This document shows positions 44,675 through 55,955 of a stretch of 64,000 nucleotides of DNA, piece by piece; positions within the stretch are counted from its first letter, which is position 1; each line of letters starts with the position of its first letter. This stretch comes from Amorphophallus konjac. Lineage: Eukaryota; Streptophyta; Magnoliopsida; Alismatales; Araceae. The position numbers and the translations under genes are program-made. The notes beneath the pieces are model-generated. The model had not been told where the DNA came from and did not search any database. It saw only the letters and a list, made by a program, of their open reading frames with translations. The stretch is taken from NCBI GenBank assembly GCA_022559845.1, contig JAHNEJ010000565.1:120485-184484 (forward strand), given 5' to 3'.

Positions 44675-45740
44675 AGGTAAATTGATGCACGAACACAACA
44701 ACAAGCAATGTATAGACTTTGCCTGAAGGATTGCACAAATGCAGATAGTAAGGTATGTACATTGGAAATGGATGCTCAGACATGCCATGAACGAATGTAT
44801 GGACTTAATGTGCTTGTGACAACAATGTACAGACTTTGGGTAATGATGTACCGACTTATCAACGGAGAATGTGCAGACTTTGTGTATGCATGCAACCAAC
44901 CAATGTACAGACTTTGTGTTGCAGCAACCAACCAATGTATAGACTTTGAGTTGCAGCAAATGGACAATGTACAGACTCTGCGTGTGTGCTAGCAGACGAT
45001 GTATAGACTTTGAGTTGCAGCAAATGGACAATGTACAGACTCTGCGTGTGTGCTAGCAGATGATGTACAGACTTTGAGTTTGTAGCAAATGAGGAATGCA
45101 CCGGCTATGCATGGCAAGCTATGCAACCAATGTATAGACTTGTGTGTTTGCTAAACCAGTGAACATAGGTAAAGATATGAATGTATAGACTTTGAATGCA
45201 TGGAGCACACGGGTTGTACAGACTTGGTCCAAGAGTGTATAGACTTTGAGCTGATGGATGTATAGACTTAGTGTGCATGCGACAGGACGATGCACAGACT
45301 TTGAGCTGATGGATGTATAGACTTAGTGTGCATGCAACAGATCGATGTACAGACTTGCGAGAAGAGTGTACAGACTTTCAATGCATGCAATGGCAAGGAG
45401 TGTATAGACTTTGAATGCGTGCATGCTACAAGACGATGTACAGACTTGCGAGAAGAGTGTACAGACTTTGAATGTATGTAATGGCAAGGAGTGTATAGAC
45501 TTTGAATGTGTGCATGCTACAAGATGATGTACAAACTTGCGAGAAGAGTGTACAAACATTGAATGCATGCAATGGCAAGGAGTGTATAGACTTTGAATGC
45601 GTGCATGTTACAAGGCGATGTACAAACTTTCTATAATGATGCACAAATGCATATATGAAAGTATGCACATTGAAGAAGGATGCTCAGGCATGCGATGTAC
45701 AGACTTTGAAGTGAAAGATGTATAGACTTAGTGTGTGTGT
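44195..45740 (+). repeat. AATGTA(T/C)AGACTT motif array, copy 3
   Basis: Dozens of plus-oriented motif copies at 20-50-bp intervals. At 45,340-45,620 a ~125-bp higher-order unit (CGAGAAGAGTGTACAGACTT, then GGCAAGGAGTGTATAGACTT) repeats about three times. Longer stretches are shared with copies 1 and 2. Open frames on both strands here have no codon logic beyond the repeat. Confidence 0.92.
44209..45084 (+). repeat. Direct duplication of ~406 bp of motif array
   Basis: 44,209-44,614 and 44,676-45,084 are near-identical (a handful of differences by eye). They are separated by the right inverted-repeat arm. Each starts GGTAAATTGATGCACGAACA and runs through about a dozen motifs. Confidence 0.9.
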
Positions 45741-46400
45741 GCGACAAATCTATACCTACGCTTGAACAGGTTTTGCACCAACCTTAGGTACATGAATAGT
45801 GTCAATTTTATTTAGAGAAAATTTTGAGAAATAAATTTTATGAAAAATAAGAGAAAAATATAAGGATCCTAGCCATGAAATTTCAGAAATTGATTCCATC
45901 AATTTTTAAAGATAAAAATCTTTAAAGTTAGATACGGAGTTTCAGGTTGAATTTTATTCTGGCATATTTTAATAAAATAAAATTTTGATAAATATCATAA
46001 AAATCTAGGGATCATAAAAATATGTAATTTACTATTTTTATTAACATAGTTAATTAGATATAAAATTTCTAAGCGTTGTAATCATTGTTAACATATGATG
46101 ATGCACCCCTATAATTTAGCTTACACGACCCCCTCCACGTTTGTAGACACGCCATTCGTGACGTCTCCTGAGAAAGACTCATATTACTATACAACGCCCC
46201 GCAACGGCTTACGCATTTCGAATCACTCGAGTGCTTTCTTTTCTTGGGTCTTCTTCTGCCTTTTTCGGCATTCGGAATCGTCCCGTCACGGCATTCGGAC
46301 AGCGTCAACACCAGTCTGACGCATCAGGAGGTTTCGGAATCAGGAAGGGTGTCTGACGGGCGGCCGCCGACGTCTGATTTGAGGACCCGGGTGGGTCTTA
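45741..46400. other. AT-rich DNA and left edge of Tat-B LTR (boundary not resolved)
   Basis: 45,760-46,090 is AT-rich with no coding signal. 46,100-46,400 becomes GC-richer and grades into the Tat-B LTR. TG starts are possible near 46,088, 46,142 and 46,350, but no partner LTR is available to decide. Confidence 0.4.
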
Positions 46401-47043
46401 ATGGGGGCGTTCAGGCCCCTGGACGCCCCCATCTTTTTTTTATTTTATTATTTTCTCAGGGCCCAAAACTAAATAAAAAAAAATATATATATATTAATGG
46501 AGGCGTCCAGGCCCCTGGACGCCTCCATAAAAACAAAAATAAAAAATGTGTGTGTGTAAAATACCAGTTGGCATAAAAATTAGAAAATAAATAAATATAT
46601 ATATATATTAATGGAGGGGTCCAGGCCCCTGGACGCCTCCATAAAAACAATTATAAAAAAAATCAAAATGTCAGCTTTGGCATAAAAGATAAAAGAAAAA
46701 TAAAAAATAATAATATATATTTTGGAGGCGTCCAGGCCCCTGGACGCCTCCATCAACTCTCTCACGGGCGCCGCTCACCGAACGACGGTTTGTCGTGTGT
46801 GAAAAAATCCAAATTATAGAGACGTCCAGTCAACTAGACGCGCCCATTTCTGAATCACGAGACGCCGCTCACAAAACCACGCGTTGTGCCAAACTGCGTG
46901 CGGCCGTCGTCGGTTTTCGGTGGACCTGTTTGAGGCGTCCAGAGCCCTGGACGCCTTCACAAAAGTATTCCAAAAAAAATATAAAAATAGAATAAAATAT
47001 TAATTCGGCCCTGATGGAGGTGTCCAGGGTCCTGGACGCCTCC
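46401..47043. repeat. Array of seven ~30-bp near-perfect palindromes in Tat-B LTR
   Basis: Palindromes at 46,401-46,432, 46,497-46,528, 46,611-46,642, 46,722-46,753, 46,818-46,847 (weak), 46,931-46,959 and 47,016-47,043. The best copies pair GGAGGCGTCCAGG with CCTGGACGCCTCC around a CC centre. They are spaced 84-114 bp apart, mostly by A/T-rich sequence with (TA)n runs. Confidence 0.93.
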
Positions 47044-47057
47044 ACCCTCCGGAGCTC

Positions 47058-47065
47058 TATAAATA
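47058..47065 (+). promoter_or_regulatory. TATA box of Tat-B LTR
   Basis: CTCTATAAATAGAGG is a strong plant TATA box, 15 bp after the last palindrome. Transcription would start near 47,090. Confidence 0.75.
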
Positions 47066-47695
47066 GAGGCCCACCCCCTCAGTTCTGGGAGGAGCTTCGA
47101 AGTGATCCGATAGGCTGCCGGAGCCCAGAGGCTACGCAGTCATTTTCTAACCCGTGGGTTCTTTTGTAGGTGGAGGTTCTGCCGGCTTCTCGGGTGCTCA
47201 CGCTCGCGAGAGGAAGGTCGTCTTCATCCACCGCGCTTCCACGTCATCCCCACGCTGCCGGAGCTCCGCCGGATTTCACCATCGGCACATCCAATAAGCC
47301 AATTCTTTCCTTTTCTTCGTAGTTCTTTTGCATTCATCATCTTGCATCCCCTATCCCCCTTCATAAGGGTGCCTTTTCTTATACACTTCTTACATCCATC
47401 ATCTCATTTTACTCCTACTCGAGTCCGAGAGGGGTTTAAAAGATAACACCAACCAGGTGTGTGTCTTGCCATCATTTCGTTATTTTTATCGCAAGGATTT
47501 GAATACTACACCTCCATCTTTCTAATCCACTTGTCATTTGTTTGTCATTGTTTTGCAAGGGTAGCCGAGGAAAGCCCTCTCCGTCGGCCGGCCGGAGGGA
47601 GAGGAAGAAGCAACCCGCCATCTCTCACCCTTGAGGTAGGCGCGATCACTTTCTTATTTTGGGGTCTTTCGGCCCCTGGCGATCACATCTTGTTT

Positions 47696-48160
47696 TCGAG
47701 GCCGCGGCGAGTCACCTCCCCAATGGCCGTTTAAATTTCCGTTCTTATATTCTCTTTATACTCTATTATATTCTGCTCATATTCTCGAGGCCGCGGCGAG
47801 TCACTTCCCCAATGGCCGTTTAAATTCCTGTTCTTATATGCTATATTCTTATCTGTTCGTGTTCTCGAGGCCGTGGCGAGTCACTTCCCCAATGGCCGTT
47901 TAAATTCACGTTCTTATACGTTATATTCTTATCTATTTATGTTCTCGAGGCCGCGGCGAGTCACTTCCCCAATGGCCGTTTAAATTCCCGCTCTTTGTAT
48001 TCTCTTTATATTCTGTCATCTTATTATTTGCTCATATTCTCGAGGCCGCGGCGAGTCACTTCCCCAATGGCCGTTTCAATTCTTGTTATTTAATTTCTGC
48101 ACCATTCCCGTCCCCCCGAGGCCGCGGCGAGTCACTTCCCGCTATGGCCGTTTAACCCCC
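47696..48160 (+). repeat. 80-95-bp tandem repeats in Tat-B LTR, six copies
   Basis: CGAGGCCGCGGCGAGTCACT with following CCCAATGGCCGTTTAAATTC recurs from 47,696, 47,785, 47,865, 47,945, 48,040 and ~48,116. The GC-rich half is conserved. The T-rich half varies in length. Confidence 0.92.
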
Positions 48161-48336
48161 ATATCTTGCTATATCACACTTGTCCCGCTCGCCCCGCCGG
48201 AGCAATCTCCCGTGGTGCCCCTTCTCTCTCTTCTCTTATTTCTGTGTTGCAGCAAACAAACAAACAAAAAGAGGAGCCCGCGCGCGCTCCGCGTCTTCTC
48301 TGCTCTTCCCCGAACCGCGTGACGTCGCTCACAGAT

Positions 48337-48354
48337 TGGCGATCACGGTGGGAC
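48337..48354 (+). promoter_or_regulatory. Primer binding site of Tat-B
   Basis: TGGCGATCACGGTGGGAC, 14 of 18 identical to the Tat-A site, three bases after the LTR end. Confidence 0.65.
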
Positions 48355-48926
48355 GTCTACTGCTTCCTTTCGGCTACCCTTGCAAGTTCGGCACCACCCG
48401 TGCCTCTCCACCTTCGCGCTCGCGCGCGCCCCCGTTGTGCTCACGGCAGCACTATCAGTTGTGATTGGTTGTTTGTTTATTATATGTCTGTTATTTCTGT
48501 TATTTTCTTACTCTATATATCTCTCAGCATTCCATTGCACACATCCATTCCTCTTTTCTATCCTTTTTTTATTTTTTGAGGATCACCCTTTCCCGGTGAA
48601 GGAAGGACTCTCCGTTTGAGAATTCCTCTCAACGGACTAGAATCTCCTACACTGGGACCTCCGTAAGTCCCCGACATCGAAGAATCTCCTCTTCGCTCAC
48701 TGGGTTGGTTGTACCATTGAAGTTCCCCGGAGTTAGTCATTTCATTCGTGGTGAGACGAGAGACCCTAGCTGACACGGCGGTGAAACAAAAACAAACTAG
48801 GGTCCCCATTTTGTGTGAACTTCGGATCTCGCTAAAAAAATACAAAAAATCATCAAAATCAAAACACAAAAAAGGGCGTAAAGGCATCCACTTGTTTGAT
48901 AATCTCTGCTACCTACTTGCTAGTGT
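48355..48926. other. Tat-B leader between primer site and gag
   Basis: No domain recognised. A purine-rich segment (48,780-48,880) precedes the first gag Met at 48,927. Confidence 0.5.
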
Positions 48927-50777
48927 ATGTTTTTACGTTCTGGGAAAACTGTGAGCATGTCTCACGAGTCTTTTGAGGAGAACCACCCTAGCCGTGGTTT
49001 GTCAGCCGACCCGCGAGTCTATGCTATGGACTCGGGTCCTTTTCATGACCCCTCGCATGAGGTACAGGTTATTGCCGGGGACACGTCCCCACCACAGGAT
49101 ATCTCTTCTTTACTGGGCGTCCTCGCCAACACGGAGCTTACCTCTGAATAGCTCCGGGCCTTCCAGGCCATTCTAAAGGGGAAATCTGTTTCCCCCACGC
49201 CCCAGGAATCAACTCCGGTCATCGCACCTCTCCAAGAGTCCGTGCAGGCCATTCCATCTCCCTCATTGGCGCAAGCCATCCAGTCTCCCTCGCTTCAAGG
49301 TCAAGCGAGCCAACAACCACCCTCATTCCAATTCCCGTCACAATCTTAAACTCCCGTTGTTCCCCACACACCGCTTCAACCAGGGCCAACTGTCGGTGGT
49401 CCGACAGCTCCCTCTTATTCGGGGTTTCCCCCTCAAGTCTCCGGGAGACAGTTTGTCCCCCAGTGGCAAGTGCCACCTTCACCTCCAGAGGAGCTCGCCC
49501 AATCGCTCCTCAATAGGTTCAATCGCATGGACGAGCAGTTTCAAAATCTAAGAAGAATGGTGGACGTGAAAGCCACCCCGGAGGTTGCTTTGCCAATCCT
49601 TCCCGTCATTCATCTTCCTCCCTCCGAAATGCCCACGTACCGCAGATACAATGGTACCGGTAACCCCTTCATTCACCTCAAGGACTTCATGTATGAGTCC
49701 TCCTATTGGCAAAATGATCAAAGGTCCCTGGCATACCTCTTTCGGAGATCATTGGATGGTCCTGCGCTTGAGTGGTTCTATTCTCTGGAGCCCCGCGAGG
49801 TCGAGAATTTTGAAATAGTCTAGAGAAGGTTCTTACAGAAATATAGGGATAGGGTCGGTCCCTCACTCTCCATTACCGACCTAGTGGCCGAAAAGATGAA
49901 ACCCGACGAGGATTTTGTCCGATATGCTGATAGATGGAGGTCTCTGGCGGAAAGAATAAGGGATACCCTCTCCGAGCCCGAACAAGTGAAGATGATTGTG
50001 TCTAATGTAACCCCACAGTTCAGACATGTCCTGGCCATGAATAAACTTACTACAATGGAGGAACTCTATGAAAGGGCCCGGTACATCCAAACCCAGCTAA
50101 AAGACTCCCCCATCATGAACATGTTTGAGTCGCCGAAACCCAAAGTGGTCAGAAAGACAGGCGCTGGTGTCCCGGGCGGAGCCACAGAAGGGGTCGTGAT
50201 AAATGAGCAAGTCAGTGCGGTCAACAATGCCAACTATGCAGTCAACCCAAGGCCTCCACAAATACCCCGACTTCCACCCTAACCAGGTCCTTTCCCTCTT
50301 CATTCTCCACCCCAAAATAATCCACCCCAGGATAATATGCCTCCATTACGCCAACCCCAGCAACAACAACCACAACCTCAGCAACAACAACCACCGCTTC
50401 AGTACAACCAAGTTCCACCCCCGGGGAACTATGGTCCCCAACAGCAACAAAGGAGGCCTCTCGGTCCCAAGAGAGCCTACTATCCACCATTGCCGGAAAC
50501 CTTAGCAGACATTTTTAATGCCCTCATGGCATCAAACCAACTCGCCCTACCCAGAGAGAGGCCCGCGTGGCCACCCAATGTTGATACCTCCAAATACTGT
50601 GTCTACCACGGGCAGCCGGGACACACAGTAGATTACTGCTTCCATTTCAAAGATTACATCCTTGATATGAATGATGAACATCAAATAGATTGGGATGAGA
50701 TGAGACGATACGTCGCGGCTCTCAAGGCTAGGAGACCCCCTCATAGGCCACAGCAGCAGTTACAACAGCAACAGTAA
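48927..50777 (+). pseudogene. Gag of Tat-B (single frame, five in-frame stops)
   Basis: Starts MFLRSGKTVSMSHESFEENH. Stops in the same frame: TAG 49,149, TAA ~49,347, TAG 49,821, TAA 50,280, TAA 50,775. The gag domain lies at ~49,630-50,090 (GNPFIHLKDFMYES, ALEWFYSLEP, RRFLQKYRDR, EDFVRYADRWRSL, RARYIQTQLKDSP). A Gln/Pro-rich stretch follows, then the zinc-like motif CVYHGQPGHTVDYCFHFKDY at ~50,600. No frameshift is seen, so the stops appear to be point changes in a once continuous frame. Confidence 0.88.
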
Positions 50778-50831
50778 CAGCAACCACAACAACAACAGCA
50801 GGCTCAGCAGGCCCCACAACAACAGCCCGAC

Positions 50832-52658
50832 ATGGGCATAATCCAGAATCCATTACCGGAGCACCAACAGCCCAATCATCAGGTTAACCCCATCTCCTCC
50901 TTCCCGGAAGTCGGGAGAGAGCAGGTGTGGCACCAGGAAAGTACCTCCATTCTTTCTACCTCCAACCCTATCGTCATGCAACCCCCTCACCTTGCCCGGG
51001 TAGCACCTCTCTCTCATCAACCCGCATCAGTATCACCATCACCATTTCCACTACCATTACGCCCTCTCATCCGCACCCCGACCTCCTATCAACCGACACT
51101 CTCCACTACGCCTTCACACCCTCTCATCTTCTCTCACTCCCCCACTTTACCATCCACCTCTACCACATTTACCCCTACGCCTTCTAAACCCCTTATCATC
51201 CGTCAACCATACATAACCCCGTCTTTCTCCACCGTATCACCACTAATGTCTTCAAAATCACTCATTAACCATCACCCACCTCAAAATCATTGCCCCCTTC
51301 AAGCCCTACCCACTCCTACTTCGTCTCCACTGCCACCTTCTAGACCCCTTATCCTTCATAATCCGCGTAATATCCCCTCTACCTCCACCATGCCGCCACC
51401 TAACAAACCCCTCATCAGAATCCCTGCTCCCGTCATCACCCCTGCTTCATCAACTATTCCTCCACTACTACCCCTCAAACCCCTGTTAAAACTCACTGCT
51501 ACCCCCACAGAGGTACAAAAGCCGCAGGCAATGGTGCTCCGGAGTGGAAGGATTTTCCACAGGGTTTTCCCCTACAACAGTCAGAATCCTGAGCAATCTC
51601 AGCCAGAGAAGGATGATGCAGAACAACCAGAAAGAGCTATCCCTGGAACACAGTATGATCTATTGAAACACTTGGACAAGACACCTGCCCGGATCTCCAT
51701 CCTAGAGCTACTTCAAAGATCCACATCCCACCAGGCGGCCTTGATGGAATATCTTCAAAAGGTCATGGTTAATGAAGACCTCCCCGTGGAGAAGATTTCG
51801 ACCGTCCTGACCCCAACAGACACACAACCAGCCATCATGTTTCACAACTACGAGCTCGCTCCCAAGGAAGCTCGGAAATATGCATTGTGCATTTCAATAA
51901 AAATTAATGGGGTATCCATAAACCCGTGTCTTGTGGACACGGGTGCATCCATAAATGTGATCTTCATGAGCACTCTTCAGTTGTGTGGGGTCAACGAGGA
52001 ACAAATAAGACCTTCCTCGATCACGGTCACGGCTTATGACAATAGCAAAAGGCCGACGCAGGGGATGATTATTCTGAAGGCAGAACTAGGCCCCATGTCA
52101 ATTCCCACGGAATTCCATGTCCTCGACATGGACCCCACATTCAAGGCTATACTGGGTCGCCCTTACATCGAAGCCATGGACGCTGTGCCTTCCACCAACC
52201 ATCAGTGCCTGAAGTTTCCTTACAATGGAAGAATTATTAAAGTGGTCAGTACACCTGTCCTTCACACAGTGGATGCTATCAACACCTCTCTGCCTTCTGT
52301 TTGGCCGTCTCATCGGCCCATATTGTCACTGCTGGACGTACGTGATCCGTCTCATGTTCCACTAGCACCAAAGGAGCCGGTCAGGGCAACCACAACATCA
52401 TGTCTCCCTTTTCACTCCAAAGGTTGGGAGATTATGAGGAACATCGGCTATCAACAAGGAAAAGGTCTGGGCGCACAGTTACAGGGTATGCTCAAACCGC
52501 CAAAGGAAATTAGGCCAAACCGCAGGTTTGGCCTAGGCTTCAAAGGACCGTTCAAGGCAGATTGGAAGCCCCTCACGTGGACTCAGAGGGCCCGTTGTTC
52601 AGATGGGGGATCACCCACGAGAAGCATATGGGGGATCACATGCTGTATATTTGGCTGA
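50832..52658 (+). pseudogene. Protease with G-patch domain, Tat-B
   Basis: In frame with gag. Residues ~40-220 are Pro/Ser/Thr-rich. A retropepsin domain follows with an intact active site, CLVDTGASINVIF, at about residue 365, and FKAILGRPYIEAMDAVPS. At ~530-576 is a G-patch: GWEIMRNIGYQQGKGLGAQL, then RFGLGFKGPF. G-patch domains bind RNA-related partners and occur beside the protease in some retroviruses; in Tat elements they appear repeatedly in annotation. A frameshift near 52,590 moves the true frame to the 52,603-52,983 segment before the TGA at 52,656. Confidence 0.88.
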
Positions 52659-53457
52659 AAAATGTCCAAGGATCACCAAAAGAGGCAAGATCAAAGATCC
52701 GGAATGCGAGTGGGACAAATGGTTCGATATACGGGACATTTTCGTTGCACTGGAAAGGATGTTCTCGTCTCCGCAGTTTGAAGGACCACCATTGATCTCC
52801 GAAATATCAGAGAATATTACCACTCTTGCCAAGGTTCCAAACTATCCTCGTCCTCGCCAGAAGGACCCTGTCATCAATGGATCTTCATCCGTCCTCAACA
52901 TTGCCGTCGACGGCTCATTAGCCGCCATCCTCTCCATCCACTCATCTCAGCCTTTGCTGATATCTTCTTCCTGGGCCAGATAATTGTCTGATGATCTTCC
53001 CAGGTCCCCTTCTTTGCTTACATACCTATGCGGGCTTTTCAACCCGCGCCAGGTCTTCAACCATGATATGCTCTATGAGCCTCACAATCCTCTAGCCATA
53101 ACCACTTTCCTCTCTCCTCCAATCTCTTTTCACTGCTTTGTCATTAAAAATGAAAAAAAAAACGTCAATTTTCAAACTCCCCAACAACACATCTTCGTTG
53201 AGGAAACCTCCTACATCTCCCACGGGTGCGTACCGCCTTGCGGACCACCCGTCCAAGGTCCAATGAGCGACCTTTTCTACCCCTCCTCTGAGGGGTCTTC
53301 TCTTGTACATTCTACACCATCCTCTTCGTCTTCCTCTTCTTCTGTAAATATTGTCAGTCAATCTAGGAATGATAGGCCAAGGGTAGTACCTAGGCAGAAA
53401 TCCAAGGGTAGGCAGATCCCTCGTCGATTCCTTCTGGATTTGGCCGCCAGGTGTTAG
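52603..53457 (+). pseudogene. Linker between protease and RT, Tat-B
   Basis: Frame 52,603-53,457 with one TAA at 52,981 and a TAG at 53,455, continuous with the RT frame. It has a segment of Tat type (ECEWDKWFDIRDIF), then a region rich in Ser and Pro. No enzyme domain. Confidence 0.65.
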
Positions 53458-53478
53458 GCCCTTCTTGCCATCCCCCAG

Positions 53479-54708
53479 TTGTTAGAAAATCCCATCCAGC
53501 TACTCGAAATAGAATGCGAGGGTGACTGTGCATCTGATGAAGGGCATGGAGTCTACGAGATCACGGATGAAGAATGCCCCACTGAAGATGAGGGTGAAGA
53601 ATATGAGGATGCGGCGGGCGCATACGCTAGTGGAATGAGGAGATTCGACGAGCCGTCAACCGCCGTAGAAGAATCCACCAAAGAAGTCAACTTGGGAACT
53701 GAGGAAGACCCTAGGATCATCCTCATAAGTGACAACCTACCACCCTCTGAAGAAGAGGTATTAATTGAGGTTCTCAAGGAATATAAGGACACGTTTGCAT
53801 GGAGCTACGAGGATATGCCGGGTCTGGATTCAACCTTGGTCGAACACCGTTTAACCCTAAAACCGGGGTCCATCTCGGTAAAACAAAGGTTAAGGCGTTT
53901 CCATCCTCAGATGGCTTTGAAAATGAAAGAAGAGGTCGATAAGCTCCACAAAGTTAGGTTCATTAGAGTCGTTCTTTATCCTCAATGGGTGGCGAACATT
54001 GTCCCGGTCATGAAGAAAGATGGGAAAGTCGGGATTTGCATCGACTTCCGGGACCTTAACCGCGCGTGTCCAAAAGATGATTTTCCCTTACCTCACATTG
54101 ATGTGCTGATTGATAACACGGCAGGCTACGAAACCCTCTCTTTCATGGATGGGTTTTCAGGATACAATCAAATTCGTTTGGCAGAAGAGGATCAGGAAAA
54201 GACGTCATTCACTACCCCTTGGGGAACATATTGTTACGTGGTCATGCCATTCGGATTAAAGAATGCTGGAGCTACTTACCAAAGAGCGATGATGGTCATA
54301 TTTCATGACATGATGCACATATATCTGGAAGTGTATGTGGATGACTTATTGGTAAAATCAAGGACCAGGATGGAACATCCAGAAGTTTTGGCTAAGGTCT
54401 TGTAGAGGTCAAGGGAGTTCCAACTGAAAATGAACCCGAAGAAGTGTGTGTTTGGTGTGTCGTCAGGTAAATTGCTGGGGTTCATTGTGAGCAAAAGAGG
54501 GATCGAGATATATCTTGACAAAGCTAAGGCTATCAGGGATATGCCGCCTCCCAAGAATTTGAGGGAAGTCCGAGGTTTAATCGGGAGGTTGCAGTTTATT
54601 CGTCGGTTTGTGTCCCAACATTCACAAAGGTGTAGATCTCTCTACGAGTTGACCAAGCCAGGAGTAGAATTCCACTGGAATTCAGTCAGAAAGCTTTTGA
54701 AGGGTTAA
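53479..54708 (+). pseudogene. Reverse transcriptase of Tat-B
   Basis: Acidic lead-in, then RT: EVNLGTEEDPR, FAWSYEDMPGLD, ICIDFRDLNRACPKDDFPLP, LSFMDGFSGYNQIRLAEED, VMPFGLKNAGATYQRAMM and catalytic EVYVDDLLVKS (YVDD at residues 286-289). A TAG at 54,403 interrupts; the thumb and connection continue in frame (MNPKKCVFGVSSGKLLGFIV) to 54,680, where a single-base shift occurs before the RNase H. Confidence 0.93.
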
Positions 54709-54710
54709 AG

Positions 54711-55955
54711 GAATATCTGGCTAGTCCACCCGTTCTCATTCCACCCAAACCAGAAAAACCTCTGATCCTTTACGTCTCAGTCTTGGATGACTCCGTAGGA
54801 GCCGTCCTCGCACAAGCTGATGAAGAAGGCAAGGAACGGGCAACCTATTACTTGTCCAAACTTCTCAATCCCTGTGAGCAGAAGTACACCGGCATGGAGA
54901 AAACCTGTGCTACCCTCGTTTGGGTAGTGCAGAAATTGAAGTACTACTTCTTGGCTCACGAGGTCCACTTGATTGCTCGAATGAATCCTATCAAATTCCT
55001 TCTGGAGAAATCTGTCCTCACGGATAGATTAGCACGCTGGCAAAGTTTTCTCTCTCAGTTTGACATCGTCTACGTCCAGCAAAAGGCGATTAAAGGCTAT
55101 GCCATAGCCGAGCATCTCGCTCACCATCCTCTTCCCAAGTTCGATCCCGTCCAATCAGAGTTTCCAGATGAGGAACTAATGTCCATCAACCAATCAGATG
55201 AGCCAATGTGGACGCTATATTTTGATGGAGCTCTGAATTCTCAAGGGAGAGGAATCGGCATCGCCCTCCTGTCGCCTGAAGGCCTCACATTCTCATTGGC
55301 ATACCAACTCAAATTTCCAGTCACCAACAATATAGCTGAATATGAAGCCCTTCTAGCTGGCCTAGAACTCGCTCATTCTTTTCGTATCACTGAGTTGCGA
55401 GTCGTAGGTGATAGCCAACTCATCCTTCGCCAGGTGCTCACTAAATATCGCACTCGCGATCCCAAACTCAAGCCATACCAAGAACTCACTGCTGCCTTTG
55501 TCAAACTGTTCGCCAAACTGATCTTTGTTCATGTCCCTCGTCATCAGAATATTCTCGCCGATGCCCTCGCCTCGTTGGCATCATCCATAAGGTTCCCTCT
55601 AGGAAGATGGTTTAAGTCCATTTCCATCTATAAACTTCACGCCCCTGCAATGGATGATGCCTCCTACGTAAATATCAAAGACAGGATAGCAAGGAAGATC
55701 CTGCAGGAAGATATCCTTGAGAAGAGGGAAATCATGTTGGCAGAGGCCGAAGAAGAACTGGCTGATGAAGAGAAACCATGGTTCTATGAAATTGTCAAAT
55801 ACTGCCAAGATCAGTCTTATCCTGAAGGGGCCACCATAGAGGACAAGAAAGCCATAAGAAGGGTGGCTCAGAAATATACTTTGGTTGGAGGTCTACTCTA
55901 TAGGAGGAGCCATACTGGTATTCTGTTAAGATGTCTTGGTGACGATGAGGTTTGA
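54711..55955 (+). pseudogene. RNase H and archaeal-type RNase H of Tat-B
   Basis: After the shift, LKEYLASPPVLIPP and SVGAVLAQADEEGKERATYY start the first RNase H (up to ~55,130). The second, archaeal-type, domain starts at LYFDGALNSQGRGIGIALL and has TNNIAEYEALLAGLELA, VVGDSQLILRQV and NILADALASLASS. A linker to integrase ends in a TGA at 55,953-55,955, after which the same frame continues. Confidence 0.92.

Larger units (their letters stand above)
46350..48333 (+). repeat. 5' LTR of Tat-B (left limit approximate)
   Basis: The right end GACGTCGCTCACA at 48,333 precedes the primer site by three bases. It contains a TATA box at 47,058, the palindrome array upstream of it (presumably U3) and ~80-95-bp repeats downstream. 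The left limit is a guess within ~250 bp. Confidence 0.6.

Noticed and set aside
44209..45740. Regularly repeated short sequences suggesting a CRISPR array
   Set aside because: Spacers are themselves repetitive and irregular, repeats are diverged, and this is plant nuclear DNA.
43912..46126. A complete LTR from TGTAACACC to GCTTACA
   Set aside because: Flanking 5-mers (CCGGG and CGACC) do not match and no primer site or polypurine tract adjoins.
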